A stretch of 64,000 bases of DNA from Dehalogenimonas lykanthroporepellens BL-DC-9 (lineage in GTDB: Bacteria > Chloroflexota > Dehalococcoidia > Dehalococcoidales > Dehalococcoidaceae). This document shows, one piece after another, positions 8,425 to 16,286 of the stretch. Both the position numbers and the translations under genes were made by a program. The notes below the pieces were generated by a model that saw nothing but the letters and a program-made list of their open reading frames with translations, did no database searches and was not told where the DNA came from. Positions within the stretch are counted from its first letter, which is position 1, and every line of letters begins with the position of its first letter. Where the stretch lies: contig CP002084.1 in assembly GCA_000143165.1 (NCBI GenBank), positions 1 through 64,000 of the forward strand, written 5' to 3'.

Positions 8425-9260
8425 CCGGCAAAATTGATCTTCATGTTCATTCCAACGCTTCCGATGGCGTTTTATCACCGGCTGAGGTTGTGAGAAAAGC
8501 CGTTGCTCAGGGGGTCACATATCTGGCTTTGACCGACCACGATACAGTCTTCGGTATCGAGGAAGCGGTGCGTGAAGTCCGCAGATTCCAAAACCTGACG
8601 TTTATCCCCGGTGTTGAAATCTCTACTGATGTTGAAGCTGGAGATGTGCATATTCTGGGTTATTTTGTCGACTGGAAAGATACGGAATTCATTTCCAAAT
8701 TGCAGACGATGAGAGAATCGCGGGTTGAGCGTGGCCAGGCGATGGTCTCCAAGCTGTCCGCTTTAGGTATGCCACTGGATTGGGGTCGAATTCAGAAAAT
8801 TGCTGGAGACGCCGTTATCGGACGGCCTCACATCGCCCAGGCAATGCTGGAAAAATCATACATTAATAACTTTTCGGAGGCTTTTGAAAAATACCTCGGA
8901 CGGGGCAAACCGGCATATGCCGAACGAATCAAGCTGACACCTGAACAGGCAGTCGAACTGATTATATCTGCTGGAGGATTGCCGGTAATGGCCCATCCGT
9001 TTACTTTGCCGGGATTTGAACAATTAGTTCTCTCCTTGGTGCCTAAAGGTTTAGCCGGGATTGAGACATATTATGCCAGTTACAGCGTCAATGAAATAGA
9101 ACAGCTTAAGCAACTGGCCGACAGGCTGGGGTTGGTAGCCACCGGAGGGACTGATTTTCATGGTTTGGACCCGATAACTGAGATTATCATCGGCGGGCAA
9201 CATGTTCCCATAGATTCGGTGAGAGATTTATTAGCCCGCCGAGCCGTTAATAATAAATAG
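8421..9260 (+). CDS. PHP-domain phosphoesterase (nucleotide or RNA 5'-end phosphatase-like)
   Basis: A 279-residue stand-alone PHP protein. Metal-binding motifs in order: DLHVHSNASDG, TDHDT, GVEIS, GRPHIA, MAHP and GTDFHG. This order matches the YciV/RNase AM group, which dephosphorylates 3',5'-nucleoside bisphosphates and trims RNA 5' ends; the specific substrate here is inferred. It overlaps the YmdB-like phosphodiesterase by 4 bases, so two phosphoesterases that could both act on RNA-derived nucleotides are coupled. Confidence 0.88.
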   Translation: MTGKIDLHVHSNASDGVLSPAEVVRKAVAQGVTYLALTDHDTVFGIEEAVREVRRFQNLTFIPGVEISTDVEAGDVHILGYFVDWKDTEFISKLQTMRESRVERGQAMVSKLSALGMPLDWGRIQKIAGDAVIGRPHIAQAMLEKSYINNFSEAFEKYLGRGKPAYAERIKLTPEQAVELIISAGGLPVMAHPFTLPGFEQLVLSLVPKGLAGIETYYASYSVNEIEQLKQLADRLGLVATGGTDFHGLDPITEIIIGGQHVPIDSVRDLLARRAVNNK

Positions 9261-9272
9261 ACCGGAGTCGTC

Positions 9273-9959
9273 ATGCTGTTTCTATTAGTGGTTGCCGCTT
9301 ATTTACTCGGTAGTATTCCTGTCGCCTACCTGATCGCTCGCTGGACTCGTGGCATTGACCTGCGTAAATATGGTTCCGGGAACGTTGGTTCTTCCAACGT
9401 GATGCAGGCTACCTCTAAACGCTGGACGATACCGGTTGCTGTATGGGATATGGGTAAAGGTGTTTTAGCTGTATTGCTGGCTCGTTGGGCGGGGTTTGAA
9501 ATATTACCTCAGTTTGTCGTCGGTTTCGCCTCAATAGCCGGACACAATTGGCCAATTTTTTTAGGTTTCAAGGGGGGGCGTGGCATTCTGACCAGCCTTG
9601 GTGTTATTCTCGCTTTTTCCCCGGTGTTGGGATTGACGGTCCTGGCCATCTCTTTTTCCTTAGCTCCTTTTAAGAACCTGTCTTTGGGAGTTTTTATTGC
9701 CCTGTTGTTATTGCCTTTATTGGCTTTGATTTCCCCAGGCGTTTTTTCAATCGAAGATCCGAACAATGCGGCATTGGGTTTTTCCGTCATTACCGTCTTG
9801 GCTCTAAGTCGTCGTTTGATTGGTCAACGCTCGGACCTGGCAATTGGTTTGAGCAACTTTGAATTGGTTATCAACAGGCTACTGTTCGACCGTGATATCA
9901 GAGATCGGCTAACTTGGATTTCGCGCACCGTCAGTAGCAATAACAAGTCACTTAGTTGA
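9273..9959 (+). CDS. plsY: Glycerol-3-phosphate acyltransferase PlsY-like membrane protein
   Basis: Integral membrane enzyme that acylates glycerol-3-phosphate from acyl-phosphate, the first step of phospholipid synthesis. The 228-residue product has the PlsY motifs: LLGSIPVAYLIA, YGSGNVGSSNVMQ (usual form GSGNxGATN), GHNWPIFLGFKGGRGI, and about five hydrophobic segments. The substitution of SSN for ATN and a somewhat long C-terminus suggest a divergent paralogue. It starts 12 bases after the PHP gene and is probably cotranscribed. Confidence 0.85.
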   Translation: MLFLLVVAAYLLGSIPVAYLIARWTRGIDLRKYGSGNVGSSNVMQATSKRWTIPVAVWDMGKGVLAVLLARWAGFEILPQFVVGFASIAGHNWPIFLGFKGGRGILTSLGVILAFSPVLGLTVLAISFSLAPFKNLSLGVFIALLLLPLLALISPGVFSIEDPNNAALGFSVITVLALSRRLIGQRSDLAIGLSNFELVINRLLFDRDIRDRLTWISRTVSSNNKSLS

Positions 9960-10089
9960 TTTCTATCGCATAACAGCCGATGTAGCCGAAAAGCTTTTTG
10001 GATAAGGTAATGTTTCTGTCAATCGACAAGCGGACTATTGACGCGATTTATGTTTGGTAATAGAATACAAAATATAGGAGTGAAATTAT

Positions 10090-10302
10090 ATGCCAATATA
10101 TGAATATCGTTGCATGGACTGTCGTAAGAAATTCGATCTTCTTCGTCCGATGAGCCAGTCAACTGAACCTGCGGAATGCCCGCTCTGTAAAGGTAATGCC
10201 AGGAGGATCGCGTCCACCTTTATGGCCAAAGGTTCCGGAGGCAGTGTGGGTGGTGGCGGATGTTCCAGTTGTTCCACTTCATCCTGTTCCAGTTGCCATT
10301 AG
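10090..10302 (+). CDS. FmdB-family zinc-ribbon protein
   Basis: A 70-residue protein starting MPIYEYRCMDCRKKFD and carrying a CPLC pair 20 residues later, the two knuckles of a small zinc ribbon typical of the FmdB/putative regulatory family. The C-terminus is Gly/Ser/Cys-rich (CSSCSTSSCSSCH), as in other members. AGGAG lies 7 bases upstream of the ATG. Function is unproven: FmdB was proposed as a regulator of formamidase genes, but that is not established here. Confidence 0.88.
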   Translation: MPIYEYRCMDCRKKFDLLRPMSQSTEPAECPLCKGNARRIASTFMAKGSGGSVGGGGCSSCSTSSCSSCH

Positions 10303-10362
10303 ATTCATTGAAAGATAAACTCTTTCAGCAGGGACAGATATTCAAAGAAGTGTCCTCTGGTC

Positions 10363-10821
10363 ATGAAATTAGTAAAATGGGTGGGTATTCTCCCCGTCAC
10401 GCTCCTGTTAACAGGATACTGTATAGGGTGCTGGGGTTCGGTCACAACGTACGAATTGGGTCAACCGTTCGTTTTGAAACCAGGTGAATCAGCCGTCATT
10501 CCCGGTTAGAAGTTGACGGTGGGTTTTGAAGAAATTCCTACTGATTCACGTTGTCTAGCCGGCTCGGTCTGTATCTGGCTGGGCCAGGTTCAACGCCTGC
10601 TGGAAATCAGGTATTCTGGCAAGATAGAGTTGATAATGATTACCCAGACCGGTTTATCCGATGCTCCTGTTTCTTGATGGTATCGCCAGTACTGCATTGA
10701 GTTCAATGCATTCCTTACCCTAATCAACATCTACCCTTTCAAGAGCGGACTATCGCTTGCAAATGACCATAACCCTGGCAGATTAGTCATTTTGAATCCA
10801 ACTTCAAGCATGGTAGATTAA
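10363..10821 (+). pseudogene. Small lipoprotein pseudogene with two in-frame nonsense codons
   Basis: From the ATG at 10363 one frame stays coherent for 152 codons to a TAA at 10819 except for TAG at 10507 (codon 49) and TGA at 10675 (codon 105). The translation starts MKLVKWVGILPVTLLLTGYC (signal and lipobox-like), then ELGQPFVLKPGESAVI, EEIPTDSRCLAGSVCIWLGQ and MITQTGLSDAPVS, recalling a common small exported family with a DSRCP...CVWAG core. No frameshift is needed, so decay is recent. A hairpin follows the TGA (10693-10710), but the separate TAG argues against recoding. Bases 10822-10858 hold only the ribosome site of the next gene. Confidence 0.7.
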
Positions 10822-10858
10822 ATACAGAATTCAGAGGTGTGAAAGGAGAACATAATCG

Positions 10859-11161
10859 GTGAAATATTTGATTTCAGGAGAGCAGGTAACTTCCGCGGCA
10901 ACCCATGAAGACCAGGTTAAGTTCCTGGAGGCGGCAAAAAACTGGGTTGAAAATAACCGGGCTGAAGGCAAGATTGATGGAGCCTACAGCTTTCTAGATG
11001 GCGGCGGTATGATTATTGTCGACGTAAAAGACCACGAGGAAATGACTCAGTTATTGCTGACATTTCCACTCGGTCCCTTCAGCAATCTGGATGTCAGACC
11101 GTTGCTTGATTTTACCCGAAATGCAGAATTAACCATATCGGCGGTTAAAAAGATACTATAG
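10859..11161 (+). CDS. Hypothetical protein, muconolactone-isomerase-like small domain
   Basis: A 100-residue soluble protein beginning at a GTG with AAGGAG upstream. The layout of about two beta-alpha-beta units (MKYLISGEQV, GGGMIIVDVKDHEEM, TQLLLTFPLGPFSNLDVRPLLDF) resembles the muconolactone delta-isomerase/dimeric alpha-beta barrel fold, especially the FPLGPF...V.PL segment. No catalytic assignment is possible. A perfect terminator hairpin follows, so it is monocistronic or the end of a short transcript. Confidence 0.6.
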   Translation: MKYLISGEQVTSAATHEDQVKFLEAAKNWVENNRAEGKIDGAYSFLDGGGMIIVDVKDHEEMTQLLLTFPLGPFSNLDVRPLLDFTRNAELTISAVKKIL

Positions 11162-11179
11162 AGTTTATTGATCATCATT

Positions 11180-11209
11180 CGGAGGCTTCGTATTAATACG
11201 AAGCCTCCG
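11180..11209. terminator. Strong hairpin terminator, perfect 30-base palindrome
   Basis: CGGAGGCTTCGTA followed by TTAA and the exact complement, then TTTGG. It is the end of the 100-residue gene and precedes the response-regulator gene. Confidence 0.7.
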
Positions 11210-11261
11210 TTTGGTTGAAAAAGCCTTGCGTTAAAGAGTTTGTCAGGATATACTGCTTGCG

Positions 11262-11636
11262 ATGGTGAAAAAAGTATTGATTGTGGACGATCAGGAGCAG
11301 ATTAGGCTTCTTGTCTGTGGTATCCTGAAGGATGAATACGAAGTTTTGGAAGCCGGTAGCGGCGAAGAAGCGCTCCAGGTTGCCAGGGAGTATTTACCGG
11401 ATTTGATTATCATGGATATTCTAATGCCGGGAATGGATGGATTGACTGCCTGTAGTCAGATTAAAAGCAATCCTGCAACCAACAACATACCAGTGCTTGT
11501 GTTGACAATTATAGACTATGAATTGAATCGGCGTTTCGCAGAAAGCCTCGGCGCTGACGGTTATATTACCAAGCCCTTTACCCCCGAGGAACTCAGGAAG
11601 GCGGTTTCTGAACACTTGAAATCACCAGCCGCTTGA
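11262..11636 (+). CDS. Single-domain response regulator (receiver only)
   Basis: A 124-residue CheY-like receiver with no output domain. Seen: acidic pair VDDQEQ at the N-terminus, phosphoacceptor Asp in IIMDILMPGMDG, Thr in VLVLTIID and the conserved Lys in YITKPFTPEEL. Such proteins relay phosphate in phosphorelays or bind partner proteins. No kinase is adjacent; a soluble hybrid histidine kinase lies 36 kb away at 47545 and is only a possible partner. Confidence 0.93.
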   Translation: MVKKVLIVDDQEQIRLLVCGILKDEYEVLEAGSGEEALQVAREYLPDLIIMDILMPGMDGLTACSQIKSNPATNNIPVLVLTIIDYELNRRFAESLGADGYITKPFTPEELRKAVSEHLKSPAA

Positions 11637-11739
11637 GGCAACGGTTCAGGTATTTGATGGTCTGATCCAGTGTTTGCCCTTGGGTATAGAAATTCTTTCT
11701 GAGGTGAACCCCATTAAACTGGAGTAAATCAGGCCGTTA

Positions 11740-11850
11740 TCAAGATACTCTTTTCGCCCGCCGTGCAAAATCTATTGGACTTCGGTAATTCAGGCTTTGA
11801 TGCAGCCGCTCAGAGCGATACCAAGCCCGGTAGTTTGTCCGCGCCATGCG
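11740..11850 (-). pseudogene. Remnant of an IS3/IS481-type transposase C-terminus
   Basis: About 36 codons survive: the segment YRAWYRSERLHQSLNYRSPIDF is the C-terminal Glu-bearing part of an rve-type integrase core transposase, followed by a natural stop. Upstream of it the frame is unrelated sequence, so the rest of the element has been lost. It differs from the corresponding tail at about 24.3 kb (YLIWYNTERVHRSMGK), so it comes from a different element. Confidence 0.6.
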
Positions 11851-11925
11851 TGTGCTTCCAGGAATCCGCATATACTCATGCCGATAGAATATTAGGGGAT
11901 TAGCGCCATACCGAGGAGCGATTGA

Positions 11926-12945
11926 ATGATAATCCAAAAGGCCGGACTGGACCCCGAGGCCCTGGGAGGGAATGTGGCTGTAGTAATAGGAGGAGCCTCA
12001 GGAATAGGGCAAACAACGGCGATCAGCTTGGGAATTGTCGGGGCTACCGTCGGCATTGTTGATAACGATGAGAAAGCGGGCCGGCAGGTAGTCAAAATCA
12101 TCGAGTCCAATGGCTCCAGTGCAGAGTTCTTCAAAGAAAACAGTCTGCAAAACTTGGATATGGAGGGGTTATACCGGAAGATAATTAAATCTCTAGGTAA
12201 AATTGATTTGGCTATTGGGGATGACCGGTGCCGTGGTTTATTGGAATTTTTGCCGGGGATGTTGGAGCGTAATTATGGAGTGGTCTCTATCATTGGTAAT
12301 TCACCTGAGGCCAAATCAGAACTGGCCTCAGGTGATTCCGGCATCTTAACCGGAGCCCGGGTCGGAGCCTTTATCTTTGATTCCGATGGCGCGGATGATG
12401 ATCTTGCGAGTGCTGGCCTGATCGGTCTTCTTCGGTTTGGATGGGAATACCATGGTCAAATCGTTGATTGGAAGCAAGGTTTGACACGGCTTGGTTTGGA
12501 TACTCACGGTGAAAAGATACAACCAGAGGAACCTGTAATCATCCAGTCATCATTTACAGGGACGCCCGGCGTGATTTCACAAGCGTTGGTTGAGATTATG
12601 GTTGAAAATGAGACGGAGTATAATCAATTGTCTATTCTCGTGCGTCAAGTTGCCAAGAGGATGTTTCTTCAGGGAACCGGGCTTACCGTTAACGAATGGA
12701 GTGAATATGCCCGAAGCATGAGTCATCATTTATCAGAAGGCGATCTGGAGATACAGAAGGTCGAAGAATACCTTGATAGATTGAGACGCCTGTTTGATTT
12801 TATGGATGTTCAAGAAACTCAAGCCCACCGTTGGGCTAAGCACGAAAACAATCTTGAATCAGTGATTCAATCATTGGATTTTAGAAAAACAGTGGTAAAA
12901 GATTTAATAACAGTTATTGAAAATCAAATACTGCCCTCTATTTAA
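11926..12945 (+). CDS. Divergent short-chain-dehydrogenase-like protein with helical C-terminal extension
   Basis: A 339-residue protein. The N-terminal 110 residues carry an SDR Rossmann start: VAVVIGGASGIGQTTAISL (the TGxxxGIG glycine motif with G in place of T), then VGIVDNDEKAGRQVV. The catalytic Tyr-x3-Lys expected near residue 150-160 is not evident and the usual NNAG strand is replaced by IGDDRCRG, so classical activity is doubtful. The last 120 residues look alpha-helical. GAGGAG precedes the ATG. A two-domain nucleotide-binding protein of unknown function is the safest description. Confidence 0.55.
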   Translation: MIIQKAGLDPEALGGNVAVVIGGASGIGQTTAISLGIVGATVGIVDNDEKAGRQVVKIIESNGSSAEFFKENSLQNLDMEGLYRKIIKSLGKIDLAIGDDRCRGLLEFLPGMLERNYGVVSIIGNSPEAKSELASGDSGILTGARVGAFIFDSDGADDDLASAGLIGLLRFGWEYHGQIVDWKQGLTRLGLDTHGEKIQPEEPVIIQSSFTGTPGVISQALVEIMVENETEYNQLSILVRQVAKRMFLQGTGLTVNEWSEYARSMSHHLSEGDLEIQKVEEYLDRLRRLFDFMDVQETQAHRWAKHENNLESVIQSLDFRKTVVKDLITVIENQILPSI

Positions 12946-12980
12946 ATAACGATCAACTCAAGACAGGCCGTAATCACAAT

Positions 12981-14444
12981 TTACTGTTTGTTGAGTGTCT
13001 TTGCAATGTTCTTTGTCCGGACATCCGTTGCTTTAAGTTTGGCTTCACTTGTGTTCTTATTGAACATGACGGGCAGGGCATTTTTAATTAGTTCTCTGAC
13101 TGCTCCGAAAAACTCCGGGGGATTTTTTACCAGACTCAGGAAAAACCTTTTATTATGACGCACCATGAATCTGACACGCCGGCTGGCATAGGTTCGGGCA
13201 TATTCAGCAAACGCATTATTGATTATCTCATCCGGCACCTCGGATAAATTGGCTCGGGTAGCGGAATAAAACGCGAAATGGGGCCAATCAGCCAATGTTT
13301 TAGGCGGTTCGATAAGGTTGTTTTCAATACAATAATTAAAAAGAGGGGTTCCGGCGTAAGGGACAAAGCGCATATAAAGAAATGGAGGATTATCGAGCTT
13401 CTTAAGGAAGTCTCGGGTCAAATTGAAGTCTTCGATTGTTTCTGTTGGCAAAGCTTCCATGATGTACAATCGGGGTGAAATGCGATACTTGACCAGAAGC
13501 CAGAACGATTTTTCCATCTCGTCGAGGTCAACACCTTTTTTCAGAAACTCAAGCATTCTTTTGGATCCGGTTTCTACTCCGATGCCGACGGCAGTACAAC
13601 CCGCTTTGGCCATTAACGAAATATCTTCTTCGGAAAGATCAGCCCGCGCTTCGCAATCCCATTTAATTTTGATCTTTTTGTCTATAATCAATTTACAGAA
13701 TTGATGCAAGCGTTTTCGGTTGAAAGTAAAATTATCCTCGAAGAAACGGATGAATTCGATACCATATTCTTTTTGCAGGTGTTCGACTTGAGATACAATC
13801 CTTTCGGCGGAAAAATCCCCGCGATAGCCCGCGTGAAATGCGGAATTGTAGCAAAAAGTACAACGGAAAGGACAGCCGCGGGAAGTATTCAGGCTGGCGG
13901 CCCAGTATTTTTTTACATCTATCAAATGCCAGGCAGGATCGGGAAGTTCATCTAGATTCTTCAGTTCCTGACTTGCCGGGTTTTGTTGTATGCCATCTTG
14001 GGCTCTGTAGGCTAAACCGGGGATCTCACTCAAAGCCGGGCTACCGGTTTCAAGGTGTTCTACGAGTTTCAACAAAGGCTCTTCGCCAGCTCCTCTGATG
14101 ACATAATCTATGTAAGGTTCAGCCAGCGTCTGCTCCGGTGTTGTTGATGGATGTACGTTTCCCCAAATGAGCTTTGCCTCCGGGAATAACTCCTTGAACT
14201 CCTGGCTTTGAGAGATAGCCTGGGTGATATCGGTGCCGGTCAGCACCGAATAGCCAATCAGCTCCGGTTTGAAATCCATATAATCCGCTGGCTTGGCGTT
14301 CCATAATACGTTATCCAGTATTTTTACCTGATGCCCCGCTTGTTCGAGCACCGCCGCTAAAAATAGAAGTCCGTTTGGAAAAACAGCATACGTCTTGAAA
14401 CGAGGATTAACTTCGGTGCCTGGATTGACTAGTAAAACTCTCAT
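12981..14444 (-). CDS. Cobalamin-binding-domain radical SAM protein
   Basis: A 487-residue class B-like radical SAM enzyme. The N-terminal B12-binding domain (residues 1-145) starts MRVLLVNPGTEVNPRF and includes GNVHPSTTPEQTL; the SAM-cleaving [4Fe-4S] motif is CPFRCTFCYNSAF, near residue 193, then FFEDNFTFN and GVETGSKRMLEFLKKG. Relatives do methylations, ring contractions or C-C chemistry on lipids, tetrapyrroles or natural products; the substrate is unknown. Start set at the ATG with AGGAGA upstream rather than at the GTG 6 bases earlier. Twelve bases separate it from the upstream radical-SAM gene. Confidence 0.88.
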   Translation of the reverse strand: MRVLLVNPGTEVNPRFKTYAVFPNGLLFLAAVLEQAGHQVKILDNVLWNAKPADYMDFKPELIGYSVLTGTDITQAISQSQEFKELFPEAKLIWGNVHPSTTPEQTLAEPYIDYVIRGAGEEPLLKLVEHLETGSPALSEIPGLAYRAQDGIQQNPASQELKNLDELPDPAWHLIDVKKYWAASLNTSRGCPFRCTFCYNSAFHAGYRGDFSAERIVSQVEHLQKEYGIEFIRFFEDNFTFNRKRLHQFCKLIIDKKIKIKWDCEARADLSEEDISLMAKAGCTAVGIGVETGSKRMLEFLKKGVDLDEMEKSFWLLVKYRISPRLYIMEALPTETIEDFNLTRDFLKKLDNPPFLYMRFVPYAGTPLFNYCIENNLIEPPKTLADWPHFAFYSATRANLSEVPDEIINNAFAEYARTYASRRVRFMVRHNKRFFLSLVKNPPEFFGAVRELIKNALPVMFNKNTSEAKLKATDVRTKNIAKTLNKQ

Positions 14445-14456
14445 ATTCACTCTCCT

Positions 14457-15236
14457 CTAAAAAAGCCTGACCGGTGGGTCGCCGATACGTGCCATCTCCC
14501 CGGAAAGATAATTTACGGTATGTAAATGATTCTTGGCAAGGTTAGCCGCCACTTCGACTTCTTCACCGGAGGGAGCCCGGTATTTCACGCCGTTCAGACT
14601 GATAAATCCATTGATGCGTAATGGAATAGCCGGGTCGACCGAAGCTATGAATGACGCTACTTTTTCCACTTCGTCAGCTTCGATGATTCCCGGAATCAGT
14701 GTTATTTCAGCTTGCAGTTTTTTCCCGGATTCATGTAATTTCCGGAAATTGTTTAATGTTTTTTTATTATTCGCGGCAGTATATTCGTGATACAGTTCAG
14801 GGGTGATGGCTTTCAGACTGACGATTATTTCATCTAAAGCTGAAGTGTCCGGACACACTACTCCATTGGTAAAAAGGATATTGTAGGCCCCATACTTTGA
14901 TTTCAATGATTTTGCCAGGGGCGGAAATCCAGGGTCTAATGTCGGTTCAATCCCAATATAAATGGCTCTCTCAATGTCTAATCCATTTATCAAACTCAAT
15001 ACCTCGGATAATGACAGCAACTTCTCCGGGGGGTTTTCCGGCGGGTTTGTCGCCAGACGTGATTGCCAATCGGGCAGGAGGGAAAAATCCAGCTTCTCTC
15101 TTTGACAATAGCAACCGATGCATTTCAAGTTACACTCGGTCCAATGGTGAAAGATAATTGACTTATAACTGGGTTCATAAACGACGTGGTATACTTTCAA
15201 ATTCTTACCACTGGCTTCGTCGCTGTATAGGGACAT
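14457..15236 (-). CDS. Radical SAM protein
   Basis: A 259-residue radical SAM protein with the cluster motif CNLKCIGCYCQ near residue 35 and a following GIEPTLDP segment in place of the usual GGEP. The start is the ATG overlapping the upstream gene's TAA (TAATG), with GGAGAA upstream; a longer opening exists but lacks support. It resembles pyruvate-formate-lyase-activase-like or anaerobic-activase enzymes in the order of motifs (LKSKYGAYNILFTNG, then VSLKAITPELY). The partner protein is not obvious. It probably works with the B12-dependent radical SAM enzyme next to it. Confidence 0.82.
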   Translation of the reverse strand: MSLYSDEASGKNLKVYHVVYEPSYKSIIFHHWTECNLKCIGCYCQREKLDFSLLPDWQSRLATNPPENPPEKLLSLSEVLSLINGLDIERAIYIGIEPTLDPGFPPLAKSLKSKYGAYNILFTNGVVCPDTSALDEIIVSLKAITPELYHEYTAANNKKTLNNFRKLHESGKKLQAEITLIPGIIEADEVEKVASFIASVDPAIPLRINGFISLNGVKYRAPSGEEVEVAANLAKNHLHTVNYLSGEMARIGDPPVRLF

Positions 15237-15963
15237 TACAATTTCTCCGAAGGAAATGCCGCCGGTATGACAGCGGGTTGGTTCTTTTCCACCAGTTGGC
15301 ACGCTTTTATACCTATGAACCAATTGCCGTAAATCATAATTGGCTCAAAATCGGTAATTTCCAGACGTTTGGCGAATATGGGGCCATCAATGACAAGAGT
15401 GTGATAATAGCCCACTTGGCCGGACGGGGAAGCCTCTGCTCGAGCGCGTAACTCGGCTAAAGTATCATGATCCAGTCTCCGTCCGAGCCAGTCTTTACCC
15501 AGACGTGTATCGTCAACCACTATAATGATAGCCGTGAATCCAGAATCTATCAGGTCAGTCAGGAGTGACGCCCTGTCTTCGTCCCACAAGGGCATGATAG
15601 GTGTGATACCAGCCGGTTCACAAACACTTTTAACCCAGTTGAGATGTTTCTCCGCTAGATAGTTACCGACGCTGACGTCGCCGAAAACGCCGCCGGTAAT
15701 ACCTTCTGTCTGAAACGATTTGAGCATTTCGCGATAACTGTCATTATATGTATCTACCGTTGTTGTTGTTTGGGTTAGAGGTATTCCCATGGCTTCGGCC
15801 TGGAGCTTGTGACTATCTCAGGTGGTATTCTGTGCGGCCACACCTCTCCGGAATGCTCGGTGACAATGCTGGCCAGCCGACGGACTTTATGGCCTGATTT
15901 AATAGCCCGGTAGGTAGCTAAACAGCAATCTTTCCCGCCACTCCAGGATACGAAGACATCCAT
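15236..15963 (-). pseudogene. Dph6/COG2102-type ATP-pyrophosphatase, frameshifted
   Basis: PP-loop ATP-pyrophosphatase (diphthine-ammonia-ligase-like). The first 50 residues read VFVSWSGGKDCCLATYRAIK (PP-loop SGGKD), IPPEIV; the family then continues in another frame as HKLQAEAMGIPLTQ and on to GGVFGDVS, GYYHTLVIDGPIF and the C-terminus. The two halves join if one base is restored near 15812 (before CAC at 15809-15811). This is either a real single-base deletion or a sequencing error. The gene precedes two radical-SAM genes by overlap. Bacteria lack diphthamide, so the family's role here would be something else. Confidence 0.75.
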
Positions 15964-16141
15964 TTTTTAATCCCCTTAAATTAAGCGTGATGTTAACAAT
16001 AATGAAATACTTGATTATTCTACAATAAATGAGGCTATATAACCAGTACTAACGATGCGGTTAAAGAAAGATACAATGAGAAATCTAACCCGAGCAGGGT
16101 CTTTTACATGGGGTGTTTATTAGAGTAAAATAGCTTTGCTT

Positions 16142-16217
16142 GGGCGGCTAGTTCAGTGGTTAGAACGCCTGCTTCACACGCAGGAAGTCCGTGGTTCGAG
16201 TCCACGGCCGCCCACCA
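16142..16217 (+). tRNA. tRNA-Val (anticodon CAC)
   Basis: Cloverleaf with acceptor GGGCGGC/GCCGCCC, D-arm TTCAGTGGTTAGAA, anticodon stem CCTGC/GCAGG with loop TTCACAC (anticodon CAC, reads GUG), T-arm GGTTCGAGTCC, and encoded CCA end at 16215-16217. Second tRNA-Val in the window (the other is TAC at 43369). Confidence 0.97.
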
Positions 16218-16286
16218 TGACTACACAATAACCGTCTCTTCCCCTATTAATCGGTCTGCCCGCCCGCATTGTTCAGGATAGAAAAA

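Noticed and set aside
10675-10710. Selenocysteine insertion in the small lipoprotein gene
   Set aside because: The same frame also carries an unrelated TAG 56 codons earlier and the site is not a conserved Cys position, so nonsense decay is simpler.
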